Shown: positions 11,673-24,200 of the stretch, piece after piece
Numbering within the stretch: position 1 is the stretch's first letter
How the letters are laid out: each line of letters opens with the position of its first letter
DNA from: Monodelphis domestica
Lineage: Eukaryota > Chordata > Mammalia > Didelphimorphia > Didelphidae
Length of the DNA: 64,000 nucleotides
Assembly: GCF_027887165.1 (NCBI RefSeq)
Contig: NC_077231.1
Location: 125,253,987 to 125,317,986 of the forward strand
Reading direction: 5' to 3'
Notes under the pieces: generated by a model
What the model saw: only the letters and a program-made list of their open reading frames with translations
Database searches by the model: none
What the model was told of the DNA's origin: nothing
Position numbers and translations under genes: made by a program

Positions 11673-13400
11673 TCTTTTAACAGGTGAGGGAAAAGGCTCA
11701 ATTGATCAATCTTAATCATAGGCTTTAGCATTAATTTAGACTGTGTTGATTATTTAGACTAAGTTGTAATTGATGTGGCAGTTGTATAGAAATCATGACT
11801 AAGGAGACTTGGTCATGACAAGAAGGCATCTTCAAAATATCAAGTTATTTAGAACTGAGATTATTCAAGGGAATGAAGAAGGTGTGACATTTCAGTAAAA
11901 TTCCTGAACAAGTATGATTTGAGTAGAGGGAAGAGAGAAGAAGGTCAGGTCTTATTTTTGTCTTTCTCTTGGGGGAAGAACCTTTTGAGTTCCTAAAGGT
12001 ACAGAGGATTTTGGACTTCCCATAATTAAATGTGTCCTAGTGGTGTCTCCTGGTGGTTTACTTAGACATAGCGCCCAGAATAGCCTGTTCCTTGTCATAT
12101 TTGGGACTAGACTAGCTTATGTGTAGTACCAGTTATCACCTCATCCCTTGATGGCAAAGGAAGAGCTGTTGAAAATTTGAATTTGATGTCTCAACTTTGG
12201 GTCTTGTTTTTCCTACCACTCAAGAGAACTCAACTTGGAAATTCTCAATTTAAAGGGTACACTAACAATACCCTAAAAAAAGCCTTAATAACATTCATTA
12301 CAATTATGTTCATATTTGTAATAGGGGGCTGACCAATTGGGGATGAGTTCTTGCATAGAGGTCTGTCTTGTTTTAGTCCTTCAGGGCAGACATAAAAATA
12401 TTTTGTCTGCTTCTAATTTAACCATGTGTGGAGATTTAGAGGGTCTATTTCTTTCAATCATAAGTGACTGAGAATCTGGTTGTGTGTAGTCATGAAGCAT
12501 CTTGCTTTGCTAACAAACTGGAGGGACTGATGACTTCCATATTACTGTTGGCCTTCTTCAATCTTTTCTTTACTGAAGTTGAGTGAGGCAAGAAATTCTG
12601 TGTACTACTTAGTGCAGGAGTATTAGGAGGGCTGGATCCCCCTGCTTGATCACCATGAGTCAGTGAATAGACCATGTCTCTTTTTCTTTTGTATTGGATC
12701 TTTCCTGATCTTACGTGACTGAGTATATGGAGACAGAACTGACTAGATTATGACTTGGGGAACTTTGAAAGGTCAGGAGAAATATCATAGGTCCCACCAG
12801 CAAAGCAGAATTGGTAGCAGAGTCAACCAGAGGTAATAACAGTGGCTGATGAGCGAATGCTCTAACAGATTGAAATGGAAAACTAGTCATCTGAGGATGG
12901 TGGTGGCTTCAGAGAGAAAGCCCTTTGAAGGGAGGAGACCATCATCAAATGCTCCAATACCCTAAATCCAATACAAATACTTAAGGAAACTTCCTCAGGA
13001 CTTCACGAAAGAATAAAAGGATTTCCAAGACCAGTAGACCTCTTTTGAGTACTCTTTAAGCAACATGCACAACAAGTCCACTCTCTATAGGGACCTTGTT
13101 TCTCTAAGTAGAGAGTAAGTCTCTAGAATTTGCAGAGGATTGTTTTGTAACATTTTTCTTATATTACTTTAGCAAATGTCTTTTTAAAAAAATCTAACAG
13201 AGTTCTAATCGTTGTTTGATAATGGAGAACATACAGGACTATGGCTCTGGAACTACACTGTTAGAAACTCCATTGATCCTAAGGGTTAGCCCTAGAAAGC
13301 TAGGAGAATAATAGTTGACCTTTTGGTGACCCAAACTGCCAATGAAAGTGGGATTTGGGCACATGAGCCTAGAGGGATGCTATGGATGCATGTACACATA
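11673..13400. other. Intergenic DNA, nothing recognised
   Basis: No gene or assignable repeat could be supported. The region has ordinary base composition and no long open frame. Confidence 0.45.
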
Positions 13401-14130
13401 TATAGCCCTTATTTCCCTTCTGAAGTCCAGCTCCATATATCATTAAATTCTTGCTAGATATTTTCACTTACATATCCTAGTGGCATTGCAAATTCAACAT
13501 TCTCAAAATGGAACTCTTTTAAACTTGTTCAAATTCCAAACTTTCTTTTTTTTCTCTTTAGGGTTGCTTTGGTTCATAATCTTGGTTTCCTCTTCAATTC
13601 TTTCCTCTCCTTAAGTTTTCCTATCCAACCACAAACTGTAGTACCTATACCCATCTCTACACACATATGGCAATCATCCTTGTTCAGGACCTTAGAATTT
13701 CTCACCTGAACTCTTTGTAGCTTTCTAATTGTCCCCCTCCCCCAATTACCTTCACTCCCTTCTCTAACCCATCCTCCCTACAGGTGGTAGAAAACAATCT
13801 TCCTAAAGTTTACATTTAATAATGCTTCTCCTCCACTTAAGAATATGCAGTACTAATTTAAGTTAAAATATAGATTCCTCAGCTTGGTATTTAAAGCCTT
13901 TTAGTTAAGCATGCCTTTACGGATTTATTTTATAATGCTCCTCTTCATGCACTCTTAATTTCAGCAAAACTGACCTTGCTATACTCTGAACTTGGCATTC
14001 CACTTTCTGCTTTTCTGTTTCTTTACCCAGACCATCTTATAACTTTTACTTTCCCCTTCCCTCTGTATCTTTTTTTCCTAAAAGACTCAGCTCAGACCCT
14101 GCCTCCTACCCTATTTCTAAATAGGGAAAT
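13401..14130 (+). mobile_element. L2 LINE fragment
   Basis: Pyrimidine-rich sequence with L2 landmarks (acaatcttcctaaag, aagccttttagttaagc, ctgaacttggcattccactttctgc) in the plus orientation. It lacks the terminal 3' tail. Confidence 0.65.
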
Positions 14131-14134
14131 CAAG

Positions 14135-14510
14135 AAGTTAACAAGTACTTATTAATCACTTACTATGTTCCTGGTACTGTGCTAAATTCTGAGGTTATAA
14201 GGAAAGGCCAAAAAGAGTCCCTGCCACTACATATAAACAAATATATGAATACATATACATATATATGTGTGTGTGTGCTTATATATTTATATATATGTGT
14301 GTGTGTGTGATAATCACAGAAGGAAGACACTAGCATTAAAGGTGATTGGGAAAGGTTTCTTATAGAAGGTGGGATTTTGGATGAAGCTTGAATGAAGCCA
14401 GGGAAACCAGGAGGCAGAAAGGAGGGAGAGAATTCTAGGTATAGGAGCAAGTCAGTGAAAATGCTGGAAGATAGAGTGTAATGTACAAAGAATAGCAAGG
14501 AGACCAATAG
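14135..14510 (+). repeat. MIR3-like repeat carrying a TATG/TG microsatellite
   Basis: acaagtacttattaatcacttactatgttcctggtactgtgc is the typical start, and gaatgaagccagggaaaccaggaggcag is a later part. Between them, 14230-14310 is a degenerate tatatg/tgtg microsatellite. Confidence 0.6.
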
Positions 14511-14699
14511 TACTAGAATGCTGAATATTTATTTATTATCTATATATTTTGGAAGGCTGTAAGAAATCCTGAATTTCTTATTGCTTATTTTCCCCTCAAA
14601 TTAATAGGTACAAATGTATATATTGTGCCTGCCCATGAGAACATCAGGCTCTTTCAAATAGGGACTATTTTTTTGTTTTCTTTATACCCTAATCCATAA

Positions 14700-14835
14700 C
14701 AATGGATATAGGCAACTAACTTTGAAACTAGGAAGACCTGGTTTCAAGTTCTGCCTATGACAGTAACAGACCTCAGGCAAATCACTTAACCTCTTAGTGC
14801 TCTGGGAAACTTTCTAAGACTATTTAATAAATTCC
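14700..14835 (+). repeat. MIR-family SINE
   Basis: aggaagacctggtttcaagttctgcc, acctcaggcaaatcacttaacctc and the following lines match a MIR copy. Confidence 0.75.
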
Positions 14836-14849
14836 AGAGAAAGCACTAC

Positions 14850-15345
14850 TTGCAATTTTTCATTGGAAGACAAGGGATTTCTCTATAGCCCCGAAATCTT
14901 AAGTGTAGCCCCTGTTTCTTAAGCCCAGTGCCCACAGTATCTTTCCAGTCTTCTTACAGCTTACTCCCTTATGTGTACTCTTCCCTCCAATGATACTGGC
15001 CTAGCTGTTTCATATACAAGACTCTCCATTTCTGTCTTCCATGCTTAGAAGCTCTCCCTCCTGTGCTCCACCTAGTGATCTCCCTGGTTTCCTTTAAGTC
15101 CCAAATAAAATCCCAGATTTTACTGAAAGCCTTCTCCATTCCTCTTAATTCCAGTGTGCCTTCCTTCTGTTAATTATCTCCCACTGATCCTGTGTATAGC
15201 TTGCTTTGTACATATTTGTTTGCATGATATCTCCCTCATTAGATTATAATTTCTCAGGGCAAGGGCTTTTTGCCTCTTTCTGTATACCTAGGGTTTAGCT
15301 CAGTGTCTGACACCATGCTTAATAAATGTTGAGGGATTAAATTAA
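14850..15345 (+). mobile_element. L2 LINE, 3' end
   Basis: ctgaaagccttctccattcct, tgttaattatctcccactgatcc, cattagattataatttctcagggcaaggg and caccatgcttaataaatgttgag are the L2 3'-end landmarks in order. Confidence 0.9.
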
Positions 15346-15515
15346 TAGGTGGTTAATGATCATTGAGTCGAATTGAATTGCCTTTAATTAATTACAGCAT
15401 GTCATATCTGGAGGGAAGTTTAGAGATCACCTTGTACAACCTCCACTATTGCAAAGATTAGGAAATGGAACAGAAATTATATTTTATGGAGAGAAGAGGA
15501 CAGAATTTCACTGGG

Positions 15516-15765
15516 GCAGCTAAGGTGATGCTGCAGTGGATAAGACTTGGAGCTTGGAAGATCTGAGTTGAATCTGGTACTACTTGCAAGCAGACTCTGG
15601 GCAAGTCACCAAATCTCTGTTTGTCTCGGTTTCCTCAACCTTTAAATAGGGATAATAGTACTTATTAACCAAGGTTGTTGTGAGAATTAAAAAAAGAGGA
15701 TATTTATAAAGCATTTTCAGGTACATAGTAGGTTCTTAGTAAATGTTTATTTCCTGCTTATCTTC
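15516..15765 (+). repeat. MIR/CORE-type SINE
   Basis: ggggcagctaaggtgatgctgcagtggataag, gggcaagtcaccaaatctctg, tcggtttcctcaacctttaaatagggataat, then a gcattttcaggtacatagtagg tail. Confidence 0.8.
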
Positions 15766-16086
15766 TTTATGGGAAGAGATAAAATGTATTTAGACCCCAA
15801 GCGGCAAAAGAGAGGGCCATGATTTGAAGGGCGCTGTCCCCTATCCAGCTGTCAGCTGGTATATATTTATATTGTTCCTCTGGTTATCTCTATGGAAAGC
15901 GTTTAATAAACTTAAAAAAAACCCAACACTTTCTAAATGCTCTAATTAACTATGATTATTAAGATAATTAACGAAGGATCTTCCAGCCATTCTTCCAGCT
16001 CAGATAGTCCTTGCTCCTGTGCCCCTAAGTATCACGCAGACCATACAGCAAAAATCAAGATAGGGTTTATTGCCAAGGCATGGAAC

Positions 16087-16232
16087 ATTGCCAGTTTTTA
16101 AGATGGCTATTCCGGCAAAGAGGCGCGGACCATTTGCCAAAAAAGCAATACGGCTCTTTCCACCCCAAGCATTTCCCTGGCTGTCAACGGCGAATCGGGA
16201 AAGCGGATTTGCCAGTGTCCAAGATGGTTATT
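16087..16232 (+). repeat. Imperfect direct repeat pair in the NECAP1 promoter
   Basis: 16087-16111 and 16208-16232 are 25-base imperfect copies sharing ttgccagt, then aagatgg and tatt, spaced 121 bases apart. Two further ttgcca words lie nearby at about 16068 and 16133. Confidence 0.65.
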
Positions 16233-16440
16233 TCTGACTTCAACATGGCGACCTTGCCTTGCGACACCGAAGTGTCTGTTGGGAGCTCTCAGGGCCCCGG
16301 GCCGCCACGGCGCGGAAGTGGCGCAGCCGGACGTCTTTAGATGATGTCATATCCTAGCTCTCTTTCCTCCCCTCCCTTGCCCCCCTCCCTAGCTCAGGTC
16401 TGTACTCCTTTTTCCCGGAGACTCGGAGAGCTGATCCAAG

Positions 16441-16535
16441 ATGGCGGCTGAGTCGGAATACGAGTCTATCCTGTGCGTGAAACCTGAGATCAGCGTCTAC
16501 CGCATCCCGCCGCGTACCTCCAACCGCGGATACAG
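16441..16535 (+). CDS. NECAP1: NECAP1 coding exon 1
   Basis: Encodes residues 1-31 and two bases of codon 32 (start of the PHear domain). The donor is cag/gtagcg. The 5' UTR is in the same exon, within the CpG island. Confidence 0.96.
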
Positions 16536-19500
16536 GTAGCGCAGCCCTCGCCCACGCCCACGCCCAACATCCTCTGTCTCGGCGTTCACTTTTCGGAGTT
16601 GTCATCCCTTTGCTCCCTTCACTGCTGCCTCTGGCGGACTCCCTTCGCGGTCATTGTCATCTCTTTAACCTTTTCTGTACCTCCTCATCCCCGTGGGGGT
16701 GCCTTCTCCCAGCCCACCTTTGGACGTTGCTCTCATTCCCTCCACCAAATTCAGCGTCCGTCGTCAAATCCCATCCTACCTTTGTATCCCCCCCAACCCC
16801 CACTCCCTGCCACCTCTAGATCTATCCCCACTATTGACATATCCCACCCTATCTTCGTATCCCATCTCTCTCCCCATCGTCAGATCCCATCCTATCTTTG
16901 TTTCCCCCATCACACCTCTAGATCCACCCCCCTCCCCTCCCCATGTCCTATCTCACCTTTGGACTACCCTCATTCCACCTCTAGATCCATTCCCCCTCCA
17001 TTGTCATATCTCATTACACCTTAGGACCACTTCCATTCTACCCTGTCCCCTCCAGGATTGCCATTTCTTATCTCACCCCCAACACACCACCCGTTAAGAT
17101 GACCAAATCCCTTTCCACTTTTGGACCATCTCCATCCTACCTCTAGTTACATCCAAGGGGCTAAGTAACAAGGCCATGAATTTTGACCCAGTGGAGGGAA
17201 TGCTATTCTTGCATTATCTCAAACGAGTTAGTCCTATGTAAAGCACTTTGCAAACTTAAAAGTGCCGTATAAATGCTCTTCTTAGCTAATATAATATTAT
17301 TAACCAAGGTTTTTCTAGTCATTCTGCCAGCTCAGATAGGTCTTGCCACTACTCTACAGGGAATCACTTTCCTCCCCCTACCCATTGCCATTTCCTATAC
17401 TACCTCTGAATCTCTACATCTTACCTTTGACCCTCCCCTCCCCATCCCAATCCCTAGAAGATTGTTATTAGAAACTACCTTCCCTAGCCCATTACATCTG
17501 GATCACCTCACAGTCATTGCCATCTTCCACTTCTCCTCTGTCTCCTCACTCACACAAAGAATATTACTGTCTCCCATCCTGTCTCTATTCCTCCTCAATA
17601 TCATTACCCATCCCACCTCTGGATTCTCCCTCATTATCATTGCCATCTTCCGTCACAATCCACATACCTTTTTTAACGTTTCTTCTGGCTTGTTCTTCAG
17701 TCAGTCAGTCAGTATTTTATCTGGTACTAAGTGCCAGACTCCCAATGCTAGACCTCTCCTCAAATGCTGGTATCAATCCCTGTCAGTTTAAAAAAAAATT
17801 TTTTTTTTGTCCTTTGCATCCCTCGCCCCCCCACTTAATTACAATGCTTTCAATAAATCAGCAAGTATCTATTCATTACCTACTATGTGCCCCACACTGC
17901 TCTGGGCTCTAGGAATACAAATATAAAAATTGTTTACAATAAACCCCTATGCCATATTCTCTGGTCCTCTTCCATATTATCTTCATAGTCTTCCCTGCTT
18001 CCTTCAGGCTTTCCAATTCCTCCTTTTCCCTTTTTTTCCGATTTTCCCATTTCCTAATTATCCATATTTGGCCCCCATACTTTGCCAACTATCACAATCC
18101 TGTACCTTCCTCTTCCTGTTTTCTAATAATCAAAAATTATTTCTCATTTCACTGGTCATAAAAAACGGCTATTTTTCTTTTATGTCTGCCCTAATTTTCC
18201 TTCATTATCACTTTTCTCTTTGAATGAGGCAACTATTCTGGCTGTTCTTTCTCCCTGACCAAAATCATCACTGGGTCTTTCTCCCATGGCATTTACCAGT
18301 TCATTTTTTCTGTTCCCTGTTATCAGCCTATATTCTCCCCCCACAACTCCCCCCCCCCCCATTCCCATCATTATCATAATCATGACCATTCACTTTTAAT
18401 ATAGAACTTTAAAGTTTATAAGCCATTTCCCTGACAACCAACCTGGGAAGTAGGTTGTTAGAGTATTGTTATCCATATTTTATACATGAGAAAGCTGAGG
18501 GTCAGAAAAGTTGCTTGTTGAAACACAACTACACTACTTTTCTCTACACTACTTTAAAAGTAGTTTTAAAATATTCTTTCCTCTTATCATTTCCTCTCAT
18601 TTCACTGTTGTCTTTTAGTTGTTCTGTGTTCTTGCCACTTTCAGCTTACTAGAATCACTTCATTATCCAGGAGGGATTTTGTCATTAATCTGTTTATTCA
18701 ACTTTTCTGCATTTTGCCTTTTATTTAATCTTTTCCCAAGCATTGCTTTCCCCTATTAAAGGAGGAAAAGTTTTCCTTGAAACAATTTTACTTTGAGAAT
18801 ATGGTTTTATTGTAGGATGTCAGAGAAGACAGACTTTTTTTTAACCTTTACCCTCCATAATAAAATCAATACTGTGTATTGGTTCCAAGGCAGAAGAGCA
18901 GTAAGGGCTAGGCAGTGGGGGTTAAGTGACTTGCCCAGGGTCACACAGCTAGGAAGTGGCTGAGGCCCCATTTGAACCCAGGACCTCCTACTTCTAAGCC
19001 TGATTCTCAATCCACTTATCCACCTAGCTGCCTTCAAGAAGACAGACTTTTGACAAGTACATATGTTTCTTACTTATAATCTGCACAAAAAAGAATTTGA
19101 GTAATTTTCCTACTTGTTTTAACAAAAAAAGATTTTCATCAGAATTACTGATAATAATTTACTAGTCTTTAGTAGCTTCTATTCAGGACATCATCAAGTG
19201 GGCTTGGTGGATTTTCCTACCATTGCAGAGAATGAAAGGAGAAATAAGAGTAGGGGAAAACTTAATTTTAATAGGCAGATCAATTTGGTCTGATCGACAT
19301 TTTTCTTTCCTATTAATCCTCCCAGGATTTCTGAAAAGGAGGGACCCCAAACTCTGCTCTTAGTCTTAAGGATTCCACACTGATTTTCTATTGAACATCC
19401 TAGCTTCCCAATTTATCAACCTTTTGAACTCATAGGATTAAAATCTTCATTTTATCTCAGTCTGACACAGGAGTTCAGTCATGTGCCATCATCCAAGACA

Positions 19501-21264
19501 ATTTTGTGATGTTACTTCTGTTATCTTAAACTCTGAAATTATTTTTTCTGATCCAAATCTCTTATACTTTCATGTCTCTACCTTATTCCTCTTAAATTTA
19601 TTCTTTGTTTTCATCATGATCTCTGTCCCTCTTTGTTCTCTTAATTAATGATCCTTGTTCTAGTTTTTCTTATGTTCTTAGCACTGGATCCTTTGGAGAA
19701 CCAGAACAACAATGGACTATCCTCCAGCTTTGACTCATCTGCCTCTTTATCTTTCCACTATTCACATCCAGATCACCATCATCCTACCATCTCTCCACCT
19801 TCCCTGCTCTTCCTCATGAACTGCTGACACTGCTAGAGGAAGTTATGCAACTATGTCAGATGAGTCTACAATGAAACAAATGTTATCTAAGCTGAATTGG
19901 CCCCTCTCTGTTGTGCAGTAGTCCTTTTATTCATCAGTATTATAATCCTCACATTGATTTTTCCAGACCTTTTCCTTTTTCTTCAAGACACTCATGCTAC
20001 CCACTCCTGCTTTTTCTCAGCAGATGACCTTGTCTTCTTATGTAAAAGAAAATGGAGACTTTTTGTAAAAAGTCTCTCTGGCCCTTATTCCAAACCTCAT
20101 TCATCTTTTCCTTCTTTGGTCCAGTCTCAGAGGACGAGGTAGCTTTTCTTTTTGTTAAAGTTAAACCACTTAATTTTTAAATATATCCTGTGCCCTCTAA
20201 TAGCTTTCCCAAGGAATCATTCTTTTACTTTTTCTTATCTTCAGTGCACTCTGTATTGATTGGCATCATCTTTATTGCCTACAAACTTCCCCAGCTTTAT
20301 CCTGTTTTAAAGAAACCTTAACTTTTTGATCCCTTAATCTGTCTTTCAATCTGTCCTTTTCCTTTCATTGATTATGTGCTCACTTTGCTTGATTGTTTAC
20401 CAGTGGCAATTTGGCTTTTGATCCAGGTTGCTCTACTGAAAATGTGCTCCCTAAGGTTATAAATGGCCTATTAACTGCTAAATTTCATGATCTTTCCACT
20501 GCCCTCTCCTTCCATGATCTCTCTGTGACTTTTGGCATTGTTTACCACTCCATCTTTCTACATAGCTTTTATGTTGTCCTTTCCTCATCCTTCTTTTTTC
20601 CTTTGAGGGACATCAATGGAGAGGGTGGGTGAAGATGGGATAAGTCAATAAAGCAGCTGTTTATTTACATGGATAGTCAAAAGAATGGAGCTGGGGACAG
20701 AGCTGGTGGTGGAGGGAGGAGGAAAGAATAAGGCCTAAATGCAAGTTTTAGGGGAGAAAACTGGGAGCAGTTTTCAGACTTACTCTAGAGTGGGAAAGAA
20801 CTAGATACTTTTATCTTCCTTGCCAGAAGTAGCATTCTTCACCCATCCCAAACTGAACTGATATACCAGTTTTAGTACCTCCTAAGTAGCCATTCTGATG
20901 CTGATGCTTCTGTACAGCACAGGGACCCAAAGATAACCCAGTTTCAGCAAAAGATACTACACTAACTAGCAGTATGCATAGGATCCAAGTGATCTCCATT
21001 CAGGCCACAGTGTTAACTGTTCCTTCTGAGTCCCATTTGCTTTATCATCAATGCCTCTTGGGCCATTAGCATGAATGTCTCTTAAAGCTGTCTTTATCTC
21101 TACATTATCTTCCTTGAATTCTTGAGTCATTAATTATCTTCAATGAAGTCTTGAGTCACTTCAAGATAGATGACTCTTATAGACACATATGTATATTTAT
21201 ATGTTCTTTTCTTTCATATATATATCTATATATGTAAATGTAGATATATATATGAGAGAGTTGC

Positions 21265-21295
<31 letters not shown>

Positions 21296-24200
21296 CATAT
21301 CCTAATTTCTCTTTTGAACTTCACTTTTTTCTCTTTAATTGCTTGGTGGGCATCTCTATCTGGATGTCCTATGTATCTTAAACTCAGTATGTCCCAAATG
21401 GAACTTAATATCATTTTCTCACTTAACCTGCTCTTCCTTTAAAATTCCTTTTTTTCAGGGTAGTACTACTAGTCACCCAGAATCATAATCTCAGACTTAA
21501 CCTCAATCCTATCTTTTTCCTTAATCCCTATATCTATTCAATAGCTAGGTCTTGTTAATTCTACCTCCACAACATTTTTTTTCATCAACCTCTTTTCATT
21601 TACTTCATTGCCATCCTACCTCAACCCTTTAGACTCTTAGAATATCCTCCTAATTGGTACTAGTCCCCCATTGCTAATATATTCTCCAGACTGTTGCCAA
21701 AAATATTTTTCCCAAGACACAAGAAACCATGCCACTACTTCTGTTCAGAAATTCTACTCTTAGATGAGCCATATTCCTTAGTCTGACATTTAAGGCATTC
21801 CACCATCTGTCTATTTTCCAGCTTTATGTCATATTTTGTCCCCTTATGTGTTCTTTATTCTAGCCTAACTGGACTACTATCTGATTCTCAAATGTGATGT
21901 TTTCTCTATGTCAAATTTGAATATTTGGACTTCACTCTCTATATTTCACTTTTCAGAATTTTGATTTTAATTTCAATAAACATTTATTAAGTGCTTGATA
22001 CTATTTTGCCCTCACAGCCCTTCTCAGAGCTATTAGTGTTTTTCTCTCTTTCTTTCCTCAGTTATTTCTAGAATATTTTGCCTAAGCATTTAATTAATCT
22101 ATTCATACCCCATCTTGTATCATGTTTACCTGTGAATTTATAGAATTTAAGTTCCCTAAGGAGGAAGATACATTCCTTGAATTCCCAGTGCTAGCATAGT
22201 ACCTTGTATATAGGAGATATTTTGGCAACATGTTGAATGAATAGTTATAAGCTGGTACAAATAGCTAAGATTTATATAGTACTTTTAGGTTAAAACCATT
22301 TAGATTTTACTTAGATGGAAATTATAATGGACAGAGAGATTGTTTATGGGTTCTAGTTTTTGGTAATTCTTTTGTTTTTATCAAGATTTTCTTGTTGCTT
22401 TTGTAATCAGCCTTTTATTGTTTCTGACATTGTTCTGTGCTTCTTTTCAGACATCCTTTCTTACCTGACTCCACTGTCACCTTTCCACTAATTGTTGAGT
22501 GTTTAAATTCCTAACAACCTCTGATCCCTTTCTTCCACTCTGTCTAAAAAAACCAAAACAAAACCTGGAAAGGCAAATTGTCTTTTAAAAATTGTATCAA
22601 ATACTAAGAATAGCTTACATTTTATATAAATTGAGTTCTACCATGAATTATAAATACCCCAACAACAGTGGCTATATTATAGAGATTAACTCTTAAATCA
22701 ATAGGAACTTATGAAACCTTATCATAGAATATTGTAGTAAGGGAGGCAGCATGATGTAATGGAAACAGTGATAGTCAAGAGACCTTTGTTTCTGAGACCT
22801 ACTAGTATGTGATCTTGGGCAAACCAGTTCTTCATTTCTTTATGTATAAATGGAAATAATAATTATTGCACTCCCAGATTTTCAGGGTTGTTGTGGGAAA
22901 AGGGCTTATTATATGAACTATTATTGCCAGAACATTTGAGAAGGTTTTTAGGCTAATGAAATTATTTTGGGGAAGTAATGTAATATAATGGAAATACCAC
23001 TGGATTTTGAGGTCAAAAGACCTGGGTTCAAATGCTGTCTTTACTAGCTGTGTGACCCAAGACAAATCACTTTATTTTCTGGGCTTTCTTCAGTTTTCTG
23101 ATCTGCAGAATGAGGGAATTGGACCAGTTGATGTCTAAGGGCCCTTTCAGATGTTAGTTGATGATTCTGTGCCTTCTACAATCACTCAGATACTTAGTAA
23201 TTATGGTATTTCAGAAAGTTTCACTTTAGAGCAGTGATGGTGAACCTTTTAGAGACCAAGTGCCCAAACTGCAGCCTTCATGCTGCATGTGAGACCCCCC
23301 CTCCTTACTCCTGACAGAGGAGGGAGGAAGTGCTCCCTTTGGGCTGCTGAGCAGAGGGGCGGGTGATGAGAGTAATGTCCTCAGGTGTGTGTGGAGGGGG
23401 AGGGAGCAGCTCTCTCCAGCATACTCTGGTATGCACACCAAAGGTTTGTCAACACAGTTTCAGAGAAATAATAATATAATAATAATACATAGTAATACTA
23501 ACAGCTAACATGTCAGTAGTACTTTCAAGTTTTTAAAAGGGCTTTATATATATTACCTAGTGATTCTCACTAGGCAAGTATTCTTATTATCCCTATTTTG
23601 TTGAGAGCTCAGGGTCACTTGGCTAATTAATAAGTATCTTAGGATGTGTTAGAACCACACTTTTCTTATGCCAAGTTCACCACTATTTCTTGTTTCTTCC
23701 TTCTGTAAAGTAATTGCTATTGACCAAATAAAGAGGGAGGTAGAATACAGAGGGATACAGCTGTCTGGAATCCAGTACTGAGGAGTGGAAATGTTAGGTG
23801 TAAAATAACTTTATTATGAACCTGAAGCTCCCTTTTCTTCCATCCCAGGGCTTCTGACTGGAAACTAGATCAGCCTGATTGGACTGGCCGTCTCCGAATC
23901 ACTTCCAAAGGGAAGATTGCCTACATCAAACTTGAAGACAAAGTATCAGGTAAGCCCTTTAACAGTCAGCCCTTTAACAGATTTGAATATTTATGTTTTA
24001 GGAAGCATTCTGTGTTGTGAGATATCTTAAATGTGAATGCTAAACTTTACTTTTGCTCAAAAGATGTCTTTTCCTTCTTTCTCCTTTTTAATCCCTAAGG
24101 GGAGCTATTTGCCCAAGCACCAGTGGATCAATATCCAGGCATTGCTGTGGAGACAGTAACAGATTCTAGCCGATACTTTGTGATCCGGATTCAGGATGGC

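Larger units (their letters stand above)
16080..16620 (+). promoter_or_regulatory. NECAP1: NECAP1 CpG-island promoter
   Basis: This is the one CpG-rich, GC-rich block of the window and it surrounds the NECAP1 start codon. It has no TATA box, as is usual for a housekeeping CpG-island promoter. Candidate sites seen directly are an ETS-like cggaagtg at 16313-16320, an ATF/CREB-like tgatgtca at 16342-16349, and a YY1-like aagatggcggc overlapping the start codon. The transcription start itself cannot be fixed from sequence and probably lies between about 16300 and 16430. Confidence 0.8.

Noticed and set aside
1-16000. C3AR1 (expected upstream of NECAP1 from placental gene order)
   Set aside because: No 7-transmembrane receptor exon was seen on either strand. 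It may lie further upstream, outside the window.
16599-17097. Overlapping open frames of 69-141 codons, Pro/Ser/His-rich
   Set aside because: They arise from the C/T-rich repeat in NECAP1 intron 1. Three overlapping frames are open at once and none has a motif.
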